A program made the translations under genes and the position numbers. Positions 36,892-45,295 of a stretch of 64,000 nt of DNA are shown piece by piece; the first letter of the stretch is position 1; the number at the start of each line of letters is the position of its first letter. The stretch covers positions 2,734,001-2,798,000 of the forward strand of contig NZ_CP019427.1 in NCBI RefSeq assembly GCF_009834545.1, written 5' to 3'. The notes under the pieces are model-generated. The model did not search any database and was not told the DNA's origin. It saw only the letters and a list, made by a program, of their open reading frames with translations. The stretch comes from Pseudomonas sp. S04 (lineage in GTDB: Bacteria; Pseudomonadota; Gammaproteobacteria; Pseudomonadales; Pseudomonadaceae).

Positions 36892-37552
36892 AACCCGAGC
36901 CTCGCACGGTGCGGATCAGTGGCAGCAGCCCCGGTGGGTCGACTTTCTTGCGCAGGCGGCCGATGTGGACGTCGATCAGGTTGGTGCCGGGGTCGAAGTG
37001 GTAACCCCAGACTTCTTCGAAGATCATCATCCGCGAGAGGATCTGCCCGCTGTTGCGCAGCAGGAATTCCAGCAGTTTGTATTCGGTGGGCAAGAGGATC
37101 AGCAGTTGCCCGGCGCGGGTGGCTTCGCGGCTGATCAGGTTGAGTTCCAGGTCGGCTACCTGCAGGGTGGTTTCCACGCTCTTGACGGTGTTTTGGCGGC
37201 GCAGCAGGACTTCGACCCGGGCGGCCATTTCATCGGTGGCGAAGGGTTTGGTCAGGTAGTCGTCGCCTCCGGCGCGCAGGCCGCGTACACGTTCGTCGAC
37301 ATCGGACAGGGCGCTGATCATCAGGATCGGGGTTGACACACCCATGGTGCGCAGGGTGGTGACGATAGCCAGGCCGTCGAGTTCGGGCAGCATGCGGTCC
37401 AGGGTGATCAGGTCGTAGTCGCCGCTGACCGCGCGAGCCAAGCCTTCGCGACCATTGGCTACCCAGTCTACGTCGAGGCCGTGGCTGCTCAGTTCGGCGA
37501 CGATCTCCCGGGCGGTGACTGCGTCGTCTTCAATGGTCAGGATTCGGGTCAT
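36869..37552 (-). CDS. OmpR-type response regulator
   Basis: 227 residues from the ATG at 37552 (TRILTIEDDAVTAREIVAEL follows); the frame is open far upstream but that part has no coding character. Receiver: D9/D10, phospho-Asp D52 (LITLDRMLPELDG), K102 (YLTKPFA). Winged-helix domain ~130-225 with LLPTEYKLLEFLLRNSGQIL and NLIDVHIGRLRKKVD. First gene of the regulator-kinase operon. Confidence 0.93.
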   Translation of the reverse strand: MTRILTIEDDAVTAREIVAELSSHGLDVDWVANGREGLARAVSGDYDLITLDRMLPELDGLAIVTTLRTMGVSTPILMISALSDVDERVRGLRAGGDDYLTKPFATDEMAARVEVLLRRQNTVKSVETTLQVADLELNLISREATRAGQLLILLPTEYKLLEFLLRNSGQILSRMMIFEEVWGYHFDPGTNLIDVHIGRLRKKVDPPGLLPLIRTVRGSGYVIAEPV

Positions 37553-37872
37553 GGGGTTGCCTGAGAGTGGGTGAGTTGCCTGGCGTAGTGTGCCAAGAAA
37601 TGGGGGTTGGGTTGCTAAATTAAAGTTTATGTAGGGTTGAGGGGCGGGGGGGTATTGCCTAACGCCCACTGGCAGCAGAGCTACAAGCGTAAGTAGTGCA
37701 TTAAGCCCGCTCCACGGGGGCGGTTGTTGCAAATTGCATGGGTGGAAAATCGCTGAAGTTTTCAACCGATTGAAATAGAAGAATTTATTCAAAGTTAGTC
37801 GCTGGCATGTTGACTGCAATATCAGGTCTGAAGCGTTGCAACAGTCTTCCTCATGCCTGGAGCACTACAACA
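37553..37872. other. Divergent promoter region
   Basis: About 320 bases between the response-regulator start and the start of the membrane protein on the other strand. No gene, tRNA or clear operator seen; AT content rises around 37740-37800 (AATAGAAGAATTTATTCAAA), consistent with promoters. Confidence 0.45.
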
Positions 37873-38814
37873 ATGAATAGAACCTCTGATATGTATCCGG
37901 CCGATCTGCCAGCGTCGAGTGCGCTGTCGGGGGTGTCCTGGGCGGCGATTTTTGCCGGGGCGGCGGCAGCGGCAGCGCTGTCGCTGATTCTCGTGGTGCT
38001 GGGTTTTGGCCTCGGATTTTCCGCGGTGTCGCCGTGGGCCGGGAGCGGGATCAGTGCCAAGGGCCTGGGGATTTCGACTATCGTCTGGCTGGCTTTCACC
38101 CAGATTGTTGCCTCCGGGGTCGGTGGCTATATCGCTGGGCGGTTGCGGGTGAAGTGGTCGAACATGCATGGCGATGAGGTGTATTTTCGCGACACGGCCC
38201 ATGGCTTTCTGGCTTGGGCGGTGGCGACCCTGGTGACCGCGACCCTGGTGGTCGGTTCGGTCAGCAGCATCGTCAGTGGTGGGGTGCAGGCCGGTGCCAG
38301 TGTGGCAGGCGGGGCGGCCAGTGCCATGACCATGGCTGCGGGGACCGCTGCCAGCCAGGGCGGCGCGGATGATTACGGCTATTTCGTCGACAGCCTGTTT
38401 CGTGATGATCGTCCAGCGGCGGTGAGCGACGATGCCGCCCATGCCACCGTGACCCGGATTTTCGTGCAGACCCTCAGCCATGACGGTCAACTGGCGGCGG
38501 AGGATCGTACCTACCTGGCCCAACTGGTGGCCCAACGGACCAACCTGACCCAGGCGGATGCCGAGCGGCGGGTCGATGAAGTGTTCGCCAAGGCGCGCAA
38601 GGCGGTCGAGGATGCCAAGCTGGCGGCCAAGCAAGCAGCCGATACTGCCAGCAAAGTGGCGGCCTGGACCGCACTGTGGATGTTTGTCGCACTGTTGTGT
38701 GGTGCTTTTTTTGCGAGCCTCGCCGCTACCTTTGGCGGTCGTCGCCGGGACGCGGTGGTGTACCTGGAACCGGCCGGCTATATCCCGGTCTCTGCGCCCA
38801 CTGCCATTCGTTGA
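37873..38814 (+). CDS. Membrane protein of unknown function
   Basis: 313 residues from the ATG at 37873, with GGAG ten bases upstream. Hydrophobic segments ~18-45 (WAAIFAGAAAAAALSLILVV), ~70-95 (STIVWLAFTQIVASGVGGYI), ~120-165 and ~270-290 (ALWMFVALLCGAFFASLAAT). Between the third and fourth lies a charged, helical stretch (~170-265) including AERRVDEVFAKARKAVEDAK, likely coiled coil. I do not recognise a characterised family; similar unnamed proteins occur widely in Pseudomonas. A 24-residue membrane peptide gene follows 15 bases downstream, probably in the same transcript. Confidence 0.8.
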   Translation: MNRTSDMYPADLPASSALSGVSWAAIFAGAAAAAALSLILVVLGFGLGFSAVSPWAGSGISAKGLGISTIVWLAFTQIVASGVGGYIAGRLRVKWSNMHGDEVYFRDTAHGFLAWAVATLVTATLVVGSVSSIVSGGVQAGASVAGGAASAMTMAAGTAASQGGADDYGYFVDSLFRDDRPAAVSDDAAHATVTRIFVQTLSHDGQLAAEDRTYLAQLVAQRTNLTQADAERRVDEVFAKARKAVEDAKLAAKQAADTASKVAAWTALWMFVALLCGAFFASLAATFGGRRRDAVVYLEPAGYIPVSAPTAIR

Positions 38815-38829
38815 TTGAGGAGAACTACC

Positions 38830-38904
38830 ATGCGCTCACTCCTGCTGTTTTTCCTTGGCGTGCCAATCCCGATCATTATCCTGATTGCCTTGTTCATGCA
38901 TTGA
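38830..38904 (+). CDS. 24-residue hydrophobic membrane peptide
   Basis: ATG with an excellent GAGGAG ribosome site, encoding MRSLLLFFLGVPIPIIILIA then LFMH. One transmembrane helix with a PIP kink and a single N-terminal Arg. It sits 15 bases after the membrane protein gene and right before a strong intrinsic terminator, so it is the last gene of that transcript. Function unknown; small size makes it easy to miss in automatic annotation. Confidence 0.7.
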   Translation: MRSLLLFFLGVPIPIIILIALFMH

Positions 38905-38926
38905 TCCTGCTACAAGGCGGAACCCA

Positions 38927-38958
38927 CCGCGTCTGCCCCTGGCAGGCGCGGTTTTTTT
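38927..38958 (+). terminator. Strong intrinsic terminator
   Basis: Stem CCGCGTCTGCC/GGCAGGCGCGG (38927-38937 with 38941-38951; one T-G pair), three-base loop, then seven T residues (38952-38958). It ends the membrane-protein/peptide transcript. Confidence 0.93.
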
Positions 38959-39073
38959 GCGCCCGGTACTTGGCAAGGGCAGTCCTGTTTTTGGCCGATG
39001 CGGCGCCTACGGCTGGGGGCATCGGCTTGGTATAGTTCGGGCCTTCATTTCTGTGCCAGCAAGGACTACTGCC

Positions 39074-39886
39074 ATGCCCGAATATCAAGCCTTCCGCGTC
39101 GAACTGGCGGACAACATCGCCCATGTGCAGATCAACCGTCCGGAAAAGATCAACGCGATGAACGCGGTGTTCTGGACCGAGATCATCGAGATTTTCCAGT
39201 GGATCGACGACACCGACGAGGTGCGCGCGGTGGTGATCAGTGGTGCCGGCAAGCATTTCTCCTCGGGGATCGACCTGATGATGCTGGCCGGGGTGGCTAA
39301 CGAAATGGGCAAGGACGTGGGTCGCAACGCGCGCCTGCTGCGCCGCAAGATTCTCGCCTTGCAGGCCTCGTTCAATGCGGTCGACAACTGTCGCAAGCCG
39401 GTGTTGGCGGCAATCCAGGGGTATTGCCTGGGTGGGGCCATTGACCTGATCAGCGCCTGCGACATGCGCTATGCGGCCGCCGATGCGCAATTCTCGATCA
39501 AGGAAATCGACATCGGCATGGCTGCCGACGTCGGTACCCTGCAACGCTTGCCGCGGATCATCGGTGACGGCATGCTGCGTGAACTGGCTTACACTGGACG
39601 CACCTTTGGTGCCGAGCAAGCGCGTGAGATTGGCCTGGTCAACCGGCTCTACCCGGACACCGAGAGCCTGCTGGACGGGGTCATGGGCATAGCCCGCGAG
39701 ATCGCCGCCAAGTCGCCAATCGCTATCGCCGGTACCAAGGCAATGATCAGCTACATGCGTGATCACAGCATCAACGATGGCCTGGAATACATCGCCACCT
39801 GGAACGCCGCCATGTTGCAGTCCAACGATCTGCGCGTGGCCATGGCCGCCCATATGAGCAAACAGAAGCCCGAATTTCTGGATTGA
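39074..39886 (+). CDS. Crotonase family, probable delta3,5-delta2,4-dienoyl-CoA isomerase
   Basis: 270 residues from the ATG at 39074. Crotonase fold with oxyanion-hole segments SGAGKHFSSGIDLMMLAG (~56-73) and IQGYCLGGAIDLISACDMRY (114-133). The three acidic residues that define the dienoyl-CoA isomerase branch are present: D124 (GGAID), E144 (SIKEID) and D152 (AADVGTLQRLP). Simple enoyl-CoA hydratases have Glu at the first two sites and lack the third. Reaction for this branch: isomerisation of 3,5-dienoyl-CoA to 2,4-dienoyl-CoA in oxidation of unsaturated fatty acids. The nudC gene follows six bases downstream, so the pair is probably co-transcribed. Confidence 0.85.
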   Translation: MPEYQAFRVELADNIAHVQINRPEKINAMNAVFWTEIIEIFQWIDDTDEVRAVVISGAGKHFSSGIDLMMLAGVANEMGKDVGRNARLLRRKILALQASFNAVDNCRKPVLAAIQGYCLGGAIDLISACDMRYAAADAQFSIKEIDIGMAADVGTLQRLPRIIGDGMLRELAYTGRTFGAEQAREIGLVNRLYPDTESLLDGVMGIAREIAAKSPIAIAGTKAMISYMRDHSINDGLEYIATWNAAMLQSNDLRVAMAAHMSKQKPEFLD

Positions 39887-39892
39887 GCCCAC

Positions 39893-40723
39893 ATGACTTC
39901 ACGCTGGACCACGGCAGTACTCGACACCGACGTAACCGGCGGCTGGGCAGTAGCCCGCAGCCCCGAAGGCTTTTTGTTCGATGACAATGGCGCGCTGTTC
40001 CCCCGGGAATGGCTCAAGCGCCAGGACTTGTCGCTGCTCGCCGAGCATGGCATTGGCCATCTCGACGGCGAGCCGGTGTATCTGCTGGAGTTGCAGGCCG
40101 CAGGCGAGGTGCCGGGGTGTGGCTGGAAAGGCTTGCGTGGGTTCATGCTTGAAGGCGATCACACGTTGTACAAGGTACTGGGCTACGCCGCGCAGATCGG
40201 CACCTGGGCCCGCGAGCACCGTTTTTGTGGCAACTGCGGCCAGGCCATGGTCCAGGTGCCACGTGAGCGGGCGATGTATTGCCAGCCGTGTGACTTGCGC
40301 AGTTACCCGCGGATTTCACCGAGCATGATTGTGCTGATCACCCGCGGCGACGACATCCTCCTGGCGCGTTCACCGCGGTTTGTCAGCGGGGTCTACAGCA
40401 CCCTGGCCGGTTTTGCCGAGCCGGGGGAGTCGGCCGAGGACTGCCTGATTCGCGAGGTGCGCGAGGAGGTGCAGATCGAGGTCAGGAACATCCAGTACCT
40501 GGGCAGCCAGTGCTGGCCGTTCCCTCATTCGATGATGCTCGGCTTCCATGCCGAGTACGCCGCTGGCGAGATCGTCCCACAAGCCGACGAGATTGAAGAC
40601 GCCCAGTGGTTCAACATTCACGCGCTGCCGCCGTTGCCGGCGTCGCGCTCGATTGCCCGCTACCTGATCGACGTCTACGTTGCGCGGCGTTTAGGCCACG
40701 CTGAACCAGTGCTGCCAGGCTAG
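39893..40723 (+). CDS. nudC: NAD-capped RNA/NADH pyrophosphatase
   Basis: 276 residues. Zinc ribbon C112, C115, C130, C133 (FCGNCGQAM...YCQPC). Nudix box ~173-195, [20 protein letters not shown]; the usual Gly near its end is Gln. The NudC-specific SQPWPFPxS motif is present as [18 protein letters not shown]. Family role: hydrolysis of NADH or NAD caps on RNA to NMN plus AMP or 5'-monophosphate RNA. The end overlaps the convergent TSUP transporter gene by 33 bases. Confidence 0.93.
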   Translation: MTSRWTTAVLDTDVTGGWAVARSPEGFLFDDNGALFPREWLKRQDLSLLAEHGIGHLDGEPVYLLELQAAGEVPGCGWKGLRGFMLEGDHTLYKVLGYAAQIGTWAREHRFCGNCGQAMVQVPRERAMYCQPCDLRSYPRISPSMIVLITRGDDILLARSPRFVSGVYSTLAGFAEPGESAEDCLIREVREEVQIEVRNIQYLGSQCWPFPHSMMLGFHAEYAAGEIVPQADEIEDAQWFNIHALPPLPASRSIARYLIDVYVARRLGHAEPVLPG

Positions 40724-41470
40724 GCGTACGGTCAGGCCCAGCACTACCGCGATGAATACCGGGCGAATGAACTTCGCCCCACCGCTGATGGCGGTGCGCG
40801 CCCCAAAAAACGCCCCGACCATCACCGACACGCCCATGCTCAGGCCGATGATCCAGTCCACCTGCCCGGAAAAAATGAACACCGACAGCGCGGCCGCGTT
40901 GCTGACGAAGTTCATGCTGCGCGCCACGCCGCTGGCCTTGACCAGGTCGATGGGGTACAGCAGCAGGCTGCTGACGGTCCAGAACGCGCCCGTGCCGGGA
41001 CCGGCCACGCCGTCGTAGAAGCCGAGGCTGAAGCCCTGGGTCGACTGCCACTTCTTCTTGATCGGCGCGTCGCTGTCCACCGGCGCCTTGGGCGTCCCGC
41101 CAAACAGCAGGTACAGGCCACAGGCAAACACGATCACCGGGAGCATTTTGTTCAGCCATTCGGCCGGCAGGTAGTGCGCCACGACCGCACCGGCCAGCGC
41201 TCCCACCAGGGTGCCGACAATCGCATGCACCCACTGCCTTGGATGGAACAGCTTGCGCCGGTAGAAGGTGACGCTGGCGATGGCCGAGCCGAAGGTCGCG
41301 CTGAGCTTGTTGGTGCCCAGCACCAGGTGCGGGGGCAGGCCTGCAGTGAGCAGGGCCGGGGTGGTCAACAGGCCGCCGCCGCCGGCAATGGCATCGATGA
41401 AACCGGCAATGAACGCGACAACGGCCAGAATGGCCAGGGTGGTGAGGTCTACGCTGAGTTCGAAAGGCAT
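40691..41470 (-). CDS. TSUP family (TauE/SafE) membrane permease
   Basis: 259 residues with eight hydrophobic helices. Family repeats are clear: [20 protein letters not shown] then [20 protein letters not shown] in the first half, and [20 protein letters not shown] then [20 protein letters not shown] in the second. Predicted exporter or importer of sulfonate/sulfite-type anions; the substrate cannot be set from sequence and no sulfur genes are nearby. Confidence 0.9.
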   Translation of the reverse strand: MPFELSVDLTTLAILAVVAFIAGFIDAIAGGGGLLTTPALLTAGLPPHLVLGTNKLSATFGSAIASVTFYRRKLFHPRQWVHAIVGTLVGALAGAVVAHYLPAEWLNKMLPVIVFACGLYLLFGGTPKAPVDSDAPIKKKWQSTQGFSLGFYDGVAGPGTGAFWTVSSLLLYPIDLVKASGVARSMNFVSNAAALSVFIFSGQVDWIIGLSMGVSVMVGAFFGARTAISGGAKFIRPVFIAVVLGLTVRLAWQHWFSVA

Positions 41471-41566
41471 GGGGTCGACTTATTCGGTGGGGCAGTGGGA
41501 TAAGGCCGGCGCCATCTTACCCATAACCTGTGGCGGCCGCGACCGCCACACCACCTGCCGCCAGGT

Positions 41567-42505
41567 TCAGGCGCTGTTGCGGCGCAACGTCTGGGACGGC
41601 GATTCACCGTAACTGCGCTGATAGTCCTGGGAGAAACGCCCCAGATGGAAGAAGTTCCAGTGCATGGCCGTTTCGGTCACGGTCGCCCAGCGCTGGGTCA
41701 GCAGGTCGTGCCTGGCGTTAGACAAACGCAGGGTGCGCAAGTACGCCATGGGCGTGGTGCCGAAGGTCTCGACGAAACCCTGGTGCAAGGTGCGGCCGTG
41801 GGTTCCCAGGGTTTGCGTGAGCTGCTCCATGCACAGGGCGGTGTGCGCATGGGCGTGCAGGTATTCGATGGCCTGGCTGGCGATTTGTCTGCGCAATGGC
41901 GCCTCGCGCGCCGAGTCATGGCGTGGGCTCAGGGCTTGCAGCAAGGAGCTGAGCAAGGTCGCTTCCCATTGCGCGCCGGACACGACGTCAGGTGGATGGC
42001 GCTGGTTCAACGAGACGCTGATGGCGTTGACCGCGTTCAGCACCGAGTAATGATCGTGCGCCTGATAGCGCTGGCCCTGGCGCTGCTTGAGCACATCAGT
42101 GGTGCCGTACAGTTCGCGGCACTGCTCGTAGTGCTCCAGGGTGGTGGTAACGGTGAACAGCGCTTCGTTGGGCTCGCACAGGTAATGCACCGGTTCGCCG
42201 CTGTACAGCACCACCATTTCATTGGGGTACAGCCGCTGGTGGTTCCAGGTCGGGCGGCCCGTGGTGGACTGGGACAGGGCGAAGGTGATGTGCCCGTCGG
42301 GAACACAACTGACGGCGCTGATGGAGCACTTGAAATCGAACCGGCTATGGCGCAGGCGAGGGCCGCGCATGTGCTTGAGGCGATGGATGCGCGCGTGTTT
42401 CTCGACGGAAGAAAAATCGATGTGCCATTGGTCATTGCCGGTGGACAGTTCGTCCAGGGCAACGGATTCGAGGGTCAATAAAGCAGGAGTTGGAAGGGCG
42501 GACAT
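41567..42505 (-). CDS. AraC/XylS-family transcriptional regulator
   Basis: 312 residues from the ATG at 42505; a GTG at 42523 in the same frame is possible and neither has a good ribosome site. C-terminal double HTH (~215-310): IEYLHAHAHTALCMEQLTQT then LGTHGRTLHQGFVETFGTTP and MAYLRTLRLSNARHDLL, ending in WNFFHLGRFSQDYQRSYGES. The N-terminal domain (~30-200) resembles the cupin-like regulatory part of OruR/FeaR-type members, and its ligand is unknown. It stands alone, with no catabolic gene beside it. Confidence 0.9.
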   Translation of the reverse strand: MSALPTPALLTLESVALDELSTGNDQWHIDFSSVEKHARIHRLKHMRGPRLRHSRFDFKCSISAVSCVPDGHITFALSQSTTGRPTWNHQRLYPNEMVVLYSGEPVHYLCEPNEALFTVTTTLEHYEQCRELYGTTDVLKQRQGQRYQAHDHYSVLNAVNAISVSLNQRHPPDVVSGAQWEATLLSSLLQALSPRHDSAREAPLRRQIASQAIEYLHAHAHTALCMEQLTQTLGTHGRTLHQGFVETFGTTPMAYLRTLRLSNARHDLLTQRWATVTETAMHWNFFHLGRFSQDYQRSYGESPSQTLRRNSA

Positions 42506-42607
42506 GCTGTACAGGAAGGGCACCTGAAAAAGACTCGGGTTGAGTGGGCCTCGCGGCGTCTGAGTGGCCAGGTCGGGCGAGCATTGCGCGCGCCCGGCCG
42601 GCGGAAC

Positions 42608-43108
42608 TCAGAACAGTATATAGGCCGACGCCGTGGTCTGGTTCAGATCTAGGTTACCGACCTGTAACACTTCATACTCGGCGCGGATGCCAATGTTGCG
42701 CAGCACATCCATCTCGACCCCGGCGCCGTAGGTCAGGTCGACCCCGGTGTCATCGTCGGCAGCGTTGCCATCGGCGTCCCAGGCGTGGGCGCCGACGATG
42801 CCGAACAGACGAATGCGCTCGCCCAGCGGGAAGCCGACGTGGGCGGCGACCTGGGCCGAGTGGCCTTCGAAGTCGAGGTTGTCGTCCTTGAACTTGCCGA
42901 GGTCGACAATGGCGCCCTCGAATGCCAGGTAACCATTGGCGCGGTAACCGGCATAGACCTTGTAGCTGTTGTCTTCATCACTCAAGGCGCTGTCGTCGGT
43001 TTCGATGCTAGTCACACCGGCGCCCAGGTAAAAGCCCTTGTCATCGGCGAACGCTGGCAGCGCCAGCAACGACAGTAGGGAAACGAAGGCGAATTTTCGA
43101 AATGGCAT
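42608..43108 (-). CDS. Outer-membrane beta-barrel protein, OmpA/OmpX-like size
   Basis: 166 residues. Signal peptide of ~21 residues ending PAFA. The mature part has eight alternating strands: GFYLGAGVTSIE, SYKVYAGYRANGYLAFEGAI, HSAQVAAHVGFPLG, IRLFGIVGAHAW, VDLTYGAGVEMDVLRNIGIR, AEYEVLQV and a last strand TTASAYILF ending in Phe, the BAM recognition signal. A small porin-like or adhesion barrel with acidic loops (DDSALSDEDN, DADGNAADDD); exact role unknown. Confidence 0.85.
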   Translation of the reverse strand: MPFRKFAFVSLLSLLALPAFADDKGFYLGAGVTSIETDDSALSDEDNSYKVYAGYRANGYLAFEGAIVDLGKFKDDNLDFEGHSAQVAAHVGFPLGERIRLFGIVGAHAWDADGNAADDDTGVDLTYGAGVEMDVLRNIGIRAEYEVLQVGNLDLNQTTASAYILF

Positions 43109-43217
43109 GTGCAGGGTAGTCCTTGTACGGGTTTGTCAGGTGTGAAGTGTTGGGCGGGAAATTGCCCGGCCCCAATCATGGATAAAAGTCATTAATGCTT
43201 ATTGCCGTCGCCGCGGT

Positions 43218-43685
43218 TCAGCGCCCCAGGGTCTGCGCTTCGTTGGCAATCGCGAAGTACTTGCGGGCCAGCGCGGCAATGGGCAGCGCGGCTGGCTGAT
43301 TGCCAGGGGAACTGGCGCAGGCATCGAGCATGATCGCCGAGGCGGGGATGGCGTACCGCTCCAGTACGTCGGCAACAAAGTCCGGGAAATCAGGGTCGAG
43401 GATGTCCAATGGGGACAGGGGAAGGCAGATGGAGAAGTTTTTGCAGGCCCACAGGTAGGTGCTGTAGTCCTCGGCAACCTGGCGGACCACGGCGCCTGTC
43501 AGTTGCTGCGCTACCTGGGGTGCGATACTGACGCCGCCCCGGGCCCAGCGTGACAGGGCCCTGGCGCCGACCAGGCGGCCCGTGCGCCGATCAGTGATGG
43601 GCAGGTAGTTGATTTCAAGCCATCGGTTACTTACACAGCTCGACAAGTCCTGTTGTCTCGCCCACGCCAAATAGTGCGCCATCAT
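43218..43685 (-). CDS. Truncated, catalytically degenerate EAL-like domain protein
   Basis: 155 residues. WLEINYLPITDRRTGRLVGA then RALSRWARGG parallels the EAL-domain start (YQPIVDLRTGRIVGAEALxRW), but the signature Glu of EAL is Arg here (ARAL). CLPLSPLDILDPDFPDFVAD followed by LERYAIPASAIMLDA parallels the VNLSPRQL...F...LEITE stretch. The rest of the domain, with its metal-binding residues, is absent. It should not hydrolyse cyclic di-GMP; it could bind it or a protein partner. It lies downstream of the ToxR-like genes on the same strand. Confidence 0.7.
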   Translation of the reverse strand: MMAHYLAWARQQDLSSCVSNRWLEINYLPITDRRTGRLVGARALSRWARGGVSIAPQVAQQLTGAVVRQVAEDYSTYLWACKNFSICLPLSPLDILDPDFPDFVADVLERYAIPASAIMLDACASSPGNQPAALPIAALARKYFAIANEAQTLGR

Positions 43686-43735
43686 GGTTTGACCCTGGTG
43701 TATTCAAATCGGCTGTTGCAACCCGTGGCGGCTGT

Positions 43736-43840
43736 TCACACGTCCACTAGCCAGGCCAGGGTGATTCCGCACAGGTAGGCGAAGGTGCACAGCAGGATCT
43801 TTTGTTTGAGTGGCAAGCGATTCAAGCGACGGCTGAGCAT
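43736..43840 (-). CDS. 34-residue predicted membrane peptide
   Basis: Consensus-like AGGAGGTCAGC immediately before the ATG at 43840. The product starts MLSRRLNRLPLKQKILLCTF and ends AYLCGITLAWLVDV: a basic N-terminus then one transmembrane helix with two Cys. It lies between the ToxS-like and EAL-like genes on the same strand, so it is probably part of that transcript. No family recognised. Confidence 0.6.
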   Translation of the reverse strand: MLSRRLNRLPLKQKILLCTFAYLCGITLAWLVDV

Positions 43841-43925
43841 GCTGACCTCCTAGGGACAGGGAAATGGAGCAGGGTGGGAATGCCAGGCGCGCAATGGAAA
43901 TGATTGATTGTCATTTGCCGGGATT

Positions 43926-44408
43926 TCAGTGGTTCATGCAGCGCAGGCGGTCCATTTCATGGAGGAAGAAACACAGGGTGTTTTCACTGGGCGTCGCCAG
44001 CAGGCTGTAGTTGAGCGTGGAGCCTTCCTGGACGACGTACTGGCGACGAAAAAACAGCTCCGGGGTTTTTTCGATGGCAAACAGTTCGCGATCATGGCTC
44101 AGTTTGGCGCGCACCACTTGTACCTGGAGGGCGTCATTGCCCGATTGGGTGATGTCGGCAGTCAAGGTGGCATGACGGAACTTGCCGTTGAGACTTTCGA
44201 TGGTCGAGTGGGTCATTCGATGCGCGTTCACCGTGAGGTATTCCTCGGTGTTCAATTGGCTCTGGTCATCCAGCCACTGCTGGCTCTGGGTGTGAAAGTT
44301 GCTGTTGTTCTCGAACGGCACCGGCGAATAGAGCCAAGCTCCGATACAGCCCAGGTTGATCAGCCCCAGCAACAGCCACTGCACAAGGGTTTTTGTCTGG
44401 CGGTTCAC
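43926..44408 (-). CDS. Single-pass membrane protein, ToxS-like partner of the upstream regulator
   Basis: 160 residues from a GTG at 44408 with a strong GGAGGTG ribosome site; the start shares GTGA with the stop of the upstream gene. One transmembrane helix (~7-26: LVQWLLLGLINLGCIGAWLY), then a periplasmic domain of ~130 residues with Cys near the end (TLCFFLHEMDRLRCMNH). No sequence match to ToxS claimed; the likeness is architecture and coupling to a ToxR-type gene, as in ToxR/ToxS, TcpP/TcpH and PsaE/PsaF pairs. Confidence 0.7.
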   Translation of the reverse strand: MNRQTKTLVQWLLLGLINLGCIGAWLYSPVPFENNSNFHTQSQQWLDDQSQLNTEEYLTVNAHRMTHSTIESLNGKFRHATLTADITQSGNDALQVQVVRAKLSHDRELFAIEKTPELFFRRQYVVQEGSTLNYSLLATPSENTLCFFLHEMDRLRCMNH

Positions 44409-45208
44409 AGGGTCACCTCCAGGCATTGCGCAAGCATGCTGGCGAGTGGTTTTTGCTGGGGGTTGAACAGCATATTGCGGGTACTTTGATCGGCGCGAAT
44501 GCAGGAGATCGAGTAGTTGGAGCGGGACTGGTTGATCCAGACCTGGCCGATCAGGTTCTTCGGCAGGTCTTGCAGTTGTTGCTCGACCGCGGTGTTGAGT
44601 GCCCGGGCCGAATCGAGGCTGCTACCCAGGGTATTGATGGTCAACTGCTCACGCTGGGAGCTGGCCACTTCGATGCTCGGCGCCTTGGTCGAGAACGTGT
44701 AGTGGGCCAGGGTTGCCAGGCATGTGAGCAGGGTCACGGCACAGGCAATCGATAGCCATCCAATGGGCTGTTTCGGTTCGACAGTAGGCGCTGTATCAGC
44801 GGTTGGGGTGGTCACCCTGATGGGTTCCAGCTCGACCGGCGCCGGCGTCGGCTGAGCCTGCAAGGTGGTCCCGGCGCTGACATACGCCGGGTTGAAGCGA
44901 TAGCCACGCCGCGGAATGGTCATCAGGATTTCGTGATCGCGGCTGTCGTTGAGCAAGTTGCGTAGGGAGAACACCACCTGATTCAAGCTGCCCGAGGCGA
45001 CCACCCGATCATTCCAGGTGTGCTCGATAATCTGCTCGCGGGACTTGATCACCCCAGGTTCAGCGAGCATCAGATCCAGCAGGCGTGATTCGGCTCGACC
45101 CAGGGTGCTGTGCTGAACTTCGCCCAGGGGCGTGGTGATCGATAACCTGGAGTCCTCAGGATTGAACAGGGCCTTCGAGCCGTTTTTCAAGGTGAAAGAA
45201 TGGCTCAT
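44405..45208 (-). CDS. ToxR-type membrane-bound winged-helix transcription regulator
   Basis: 267 residues. N-terminal OmpR-like winged helix (~5-110): LGRAESRLLDLMLAEPGVIK, then SREQIIEHTWNDRVVASGSL and NQVVFSLRNLLNDSRDHEIL, ending with MTIPRRGYRFN. A Pro/Thr-rich linker (~113-147), one transmembrane helix (~149-170) and a periplasmic domain of ~95 residues with Cys in SISCIRAD and AQCLEVTL, which may form a redox-sensitive disulfide. No receiver domain. This is the ToxR/CadC/PsaE layout, where the DNA-binding domain acts from the inner membrane and a co-encoded membrane protein stabilises the periplasmic part. Confidence 0.87.
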   Translation of the reverse strand: MSHSFTLKNGSKALFNPEDSRLSITTPLGEVQHSTLGRAESRLLDLMLAEPGVIKSREQIIEHTWNDRVVASGSLNQVVFSLRNLLNDSRDHEILMTIPRRGYRFNPAYVSAGTTLQAQPTPAPVELEPIRVTTPTADTAPTVEPKQPIGWLSIACAVTLLTCLATLAHYTFSTKAPSIEVASSQREQLTINTLGSSLDSARALNTAVEQQLQDLPKNLIGQVWINQSRSNYSISCIRADQSTRNMLFNPQQKPLASMLAQCLEVTL

Positions 45209-45295
45209 GGTTCGTCCTCTTGGGTGCTCGTGTTCGCGAAGTTCTGCTGGTCAGCCACGGTCTGGCCAACCAGGGGACTGTTGCCCGGTGTCGGA

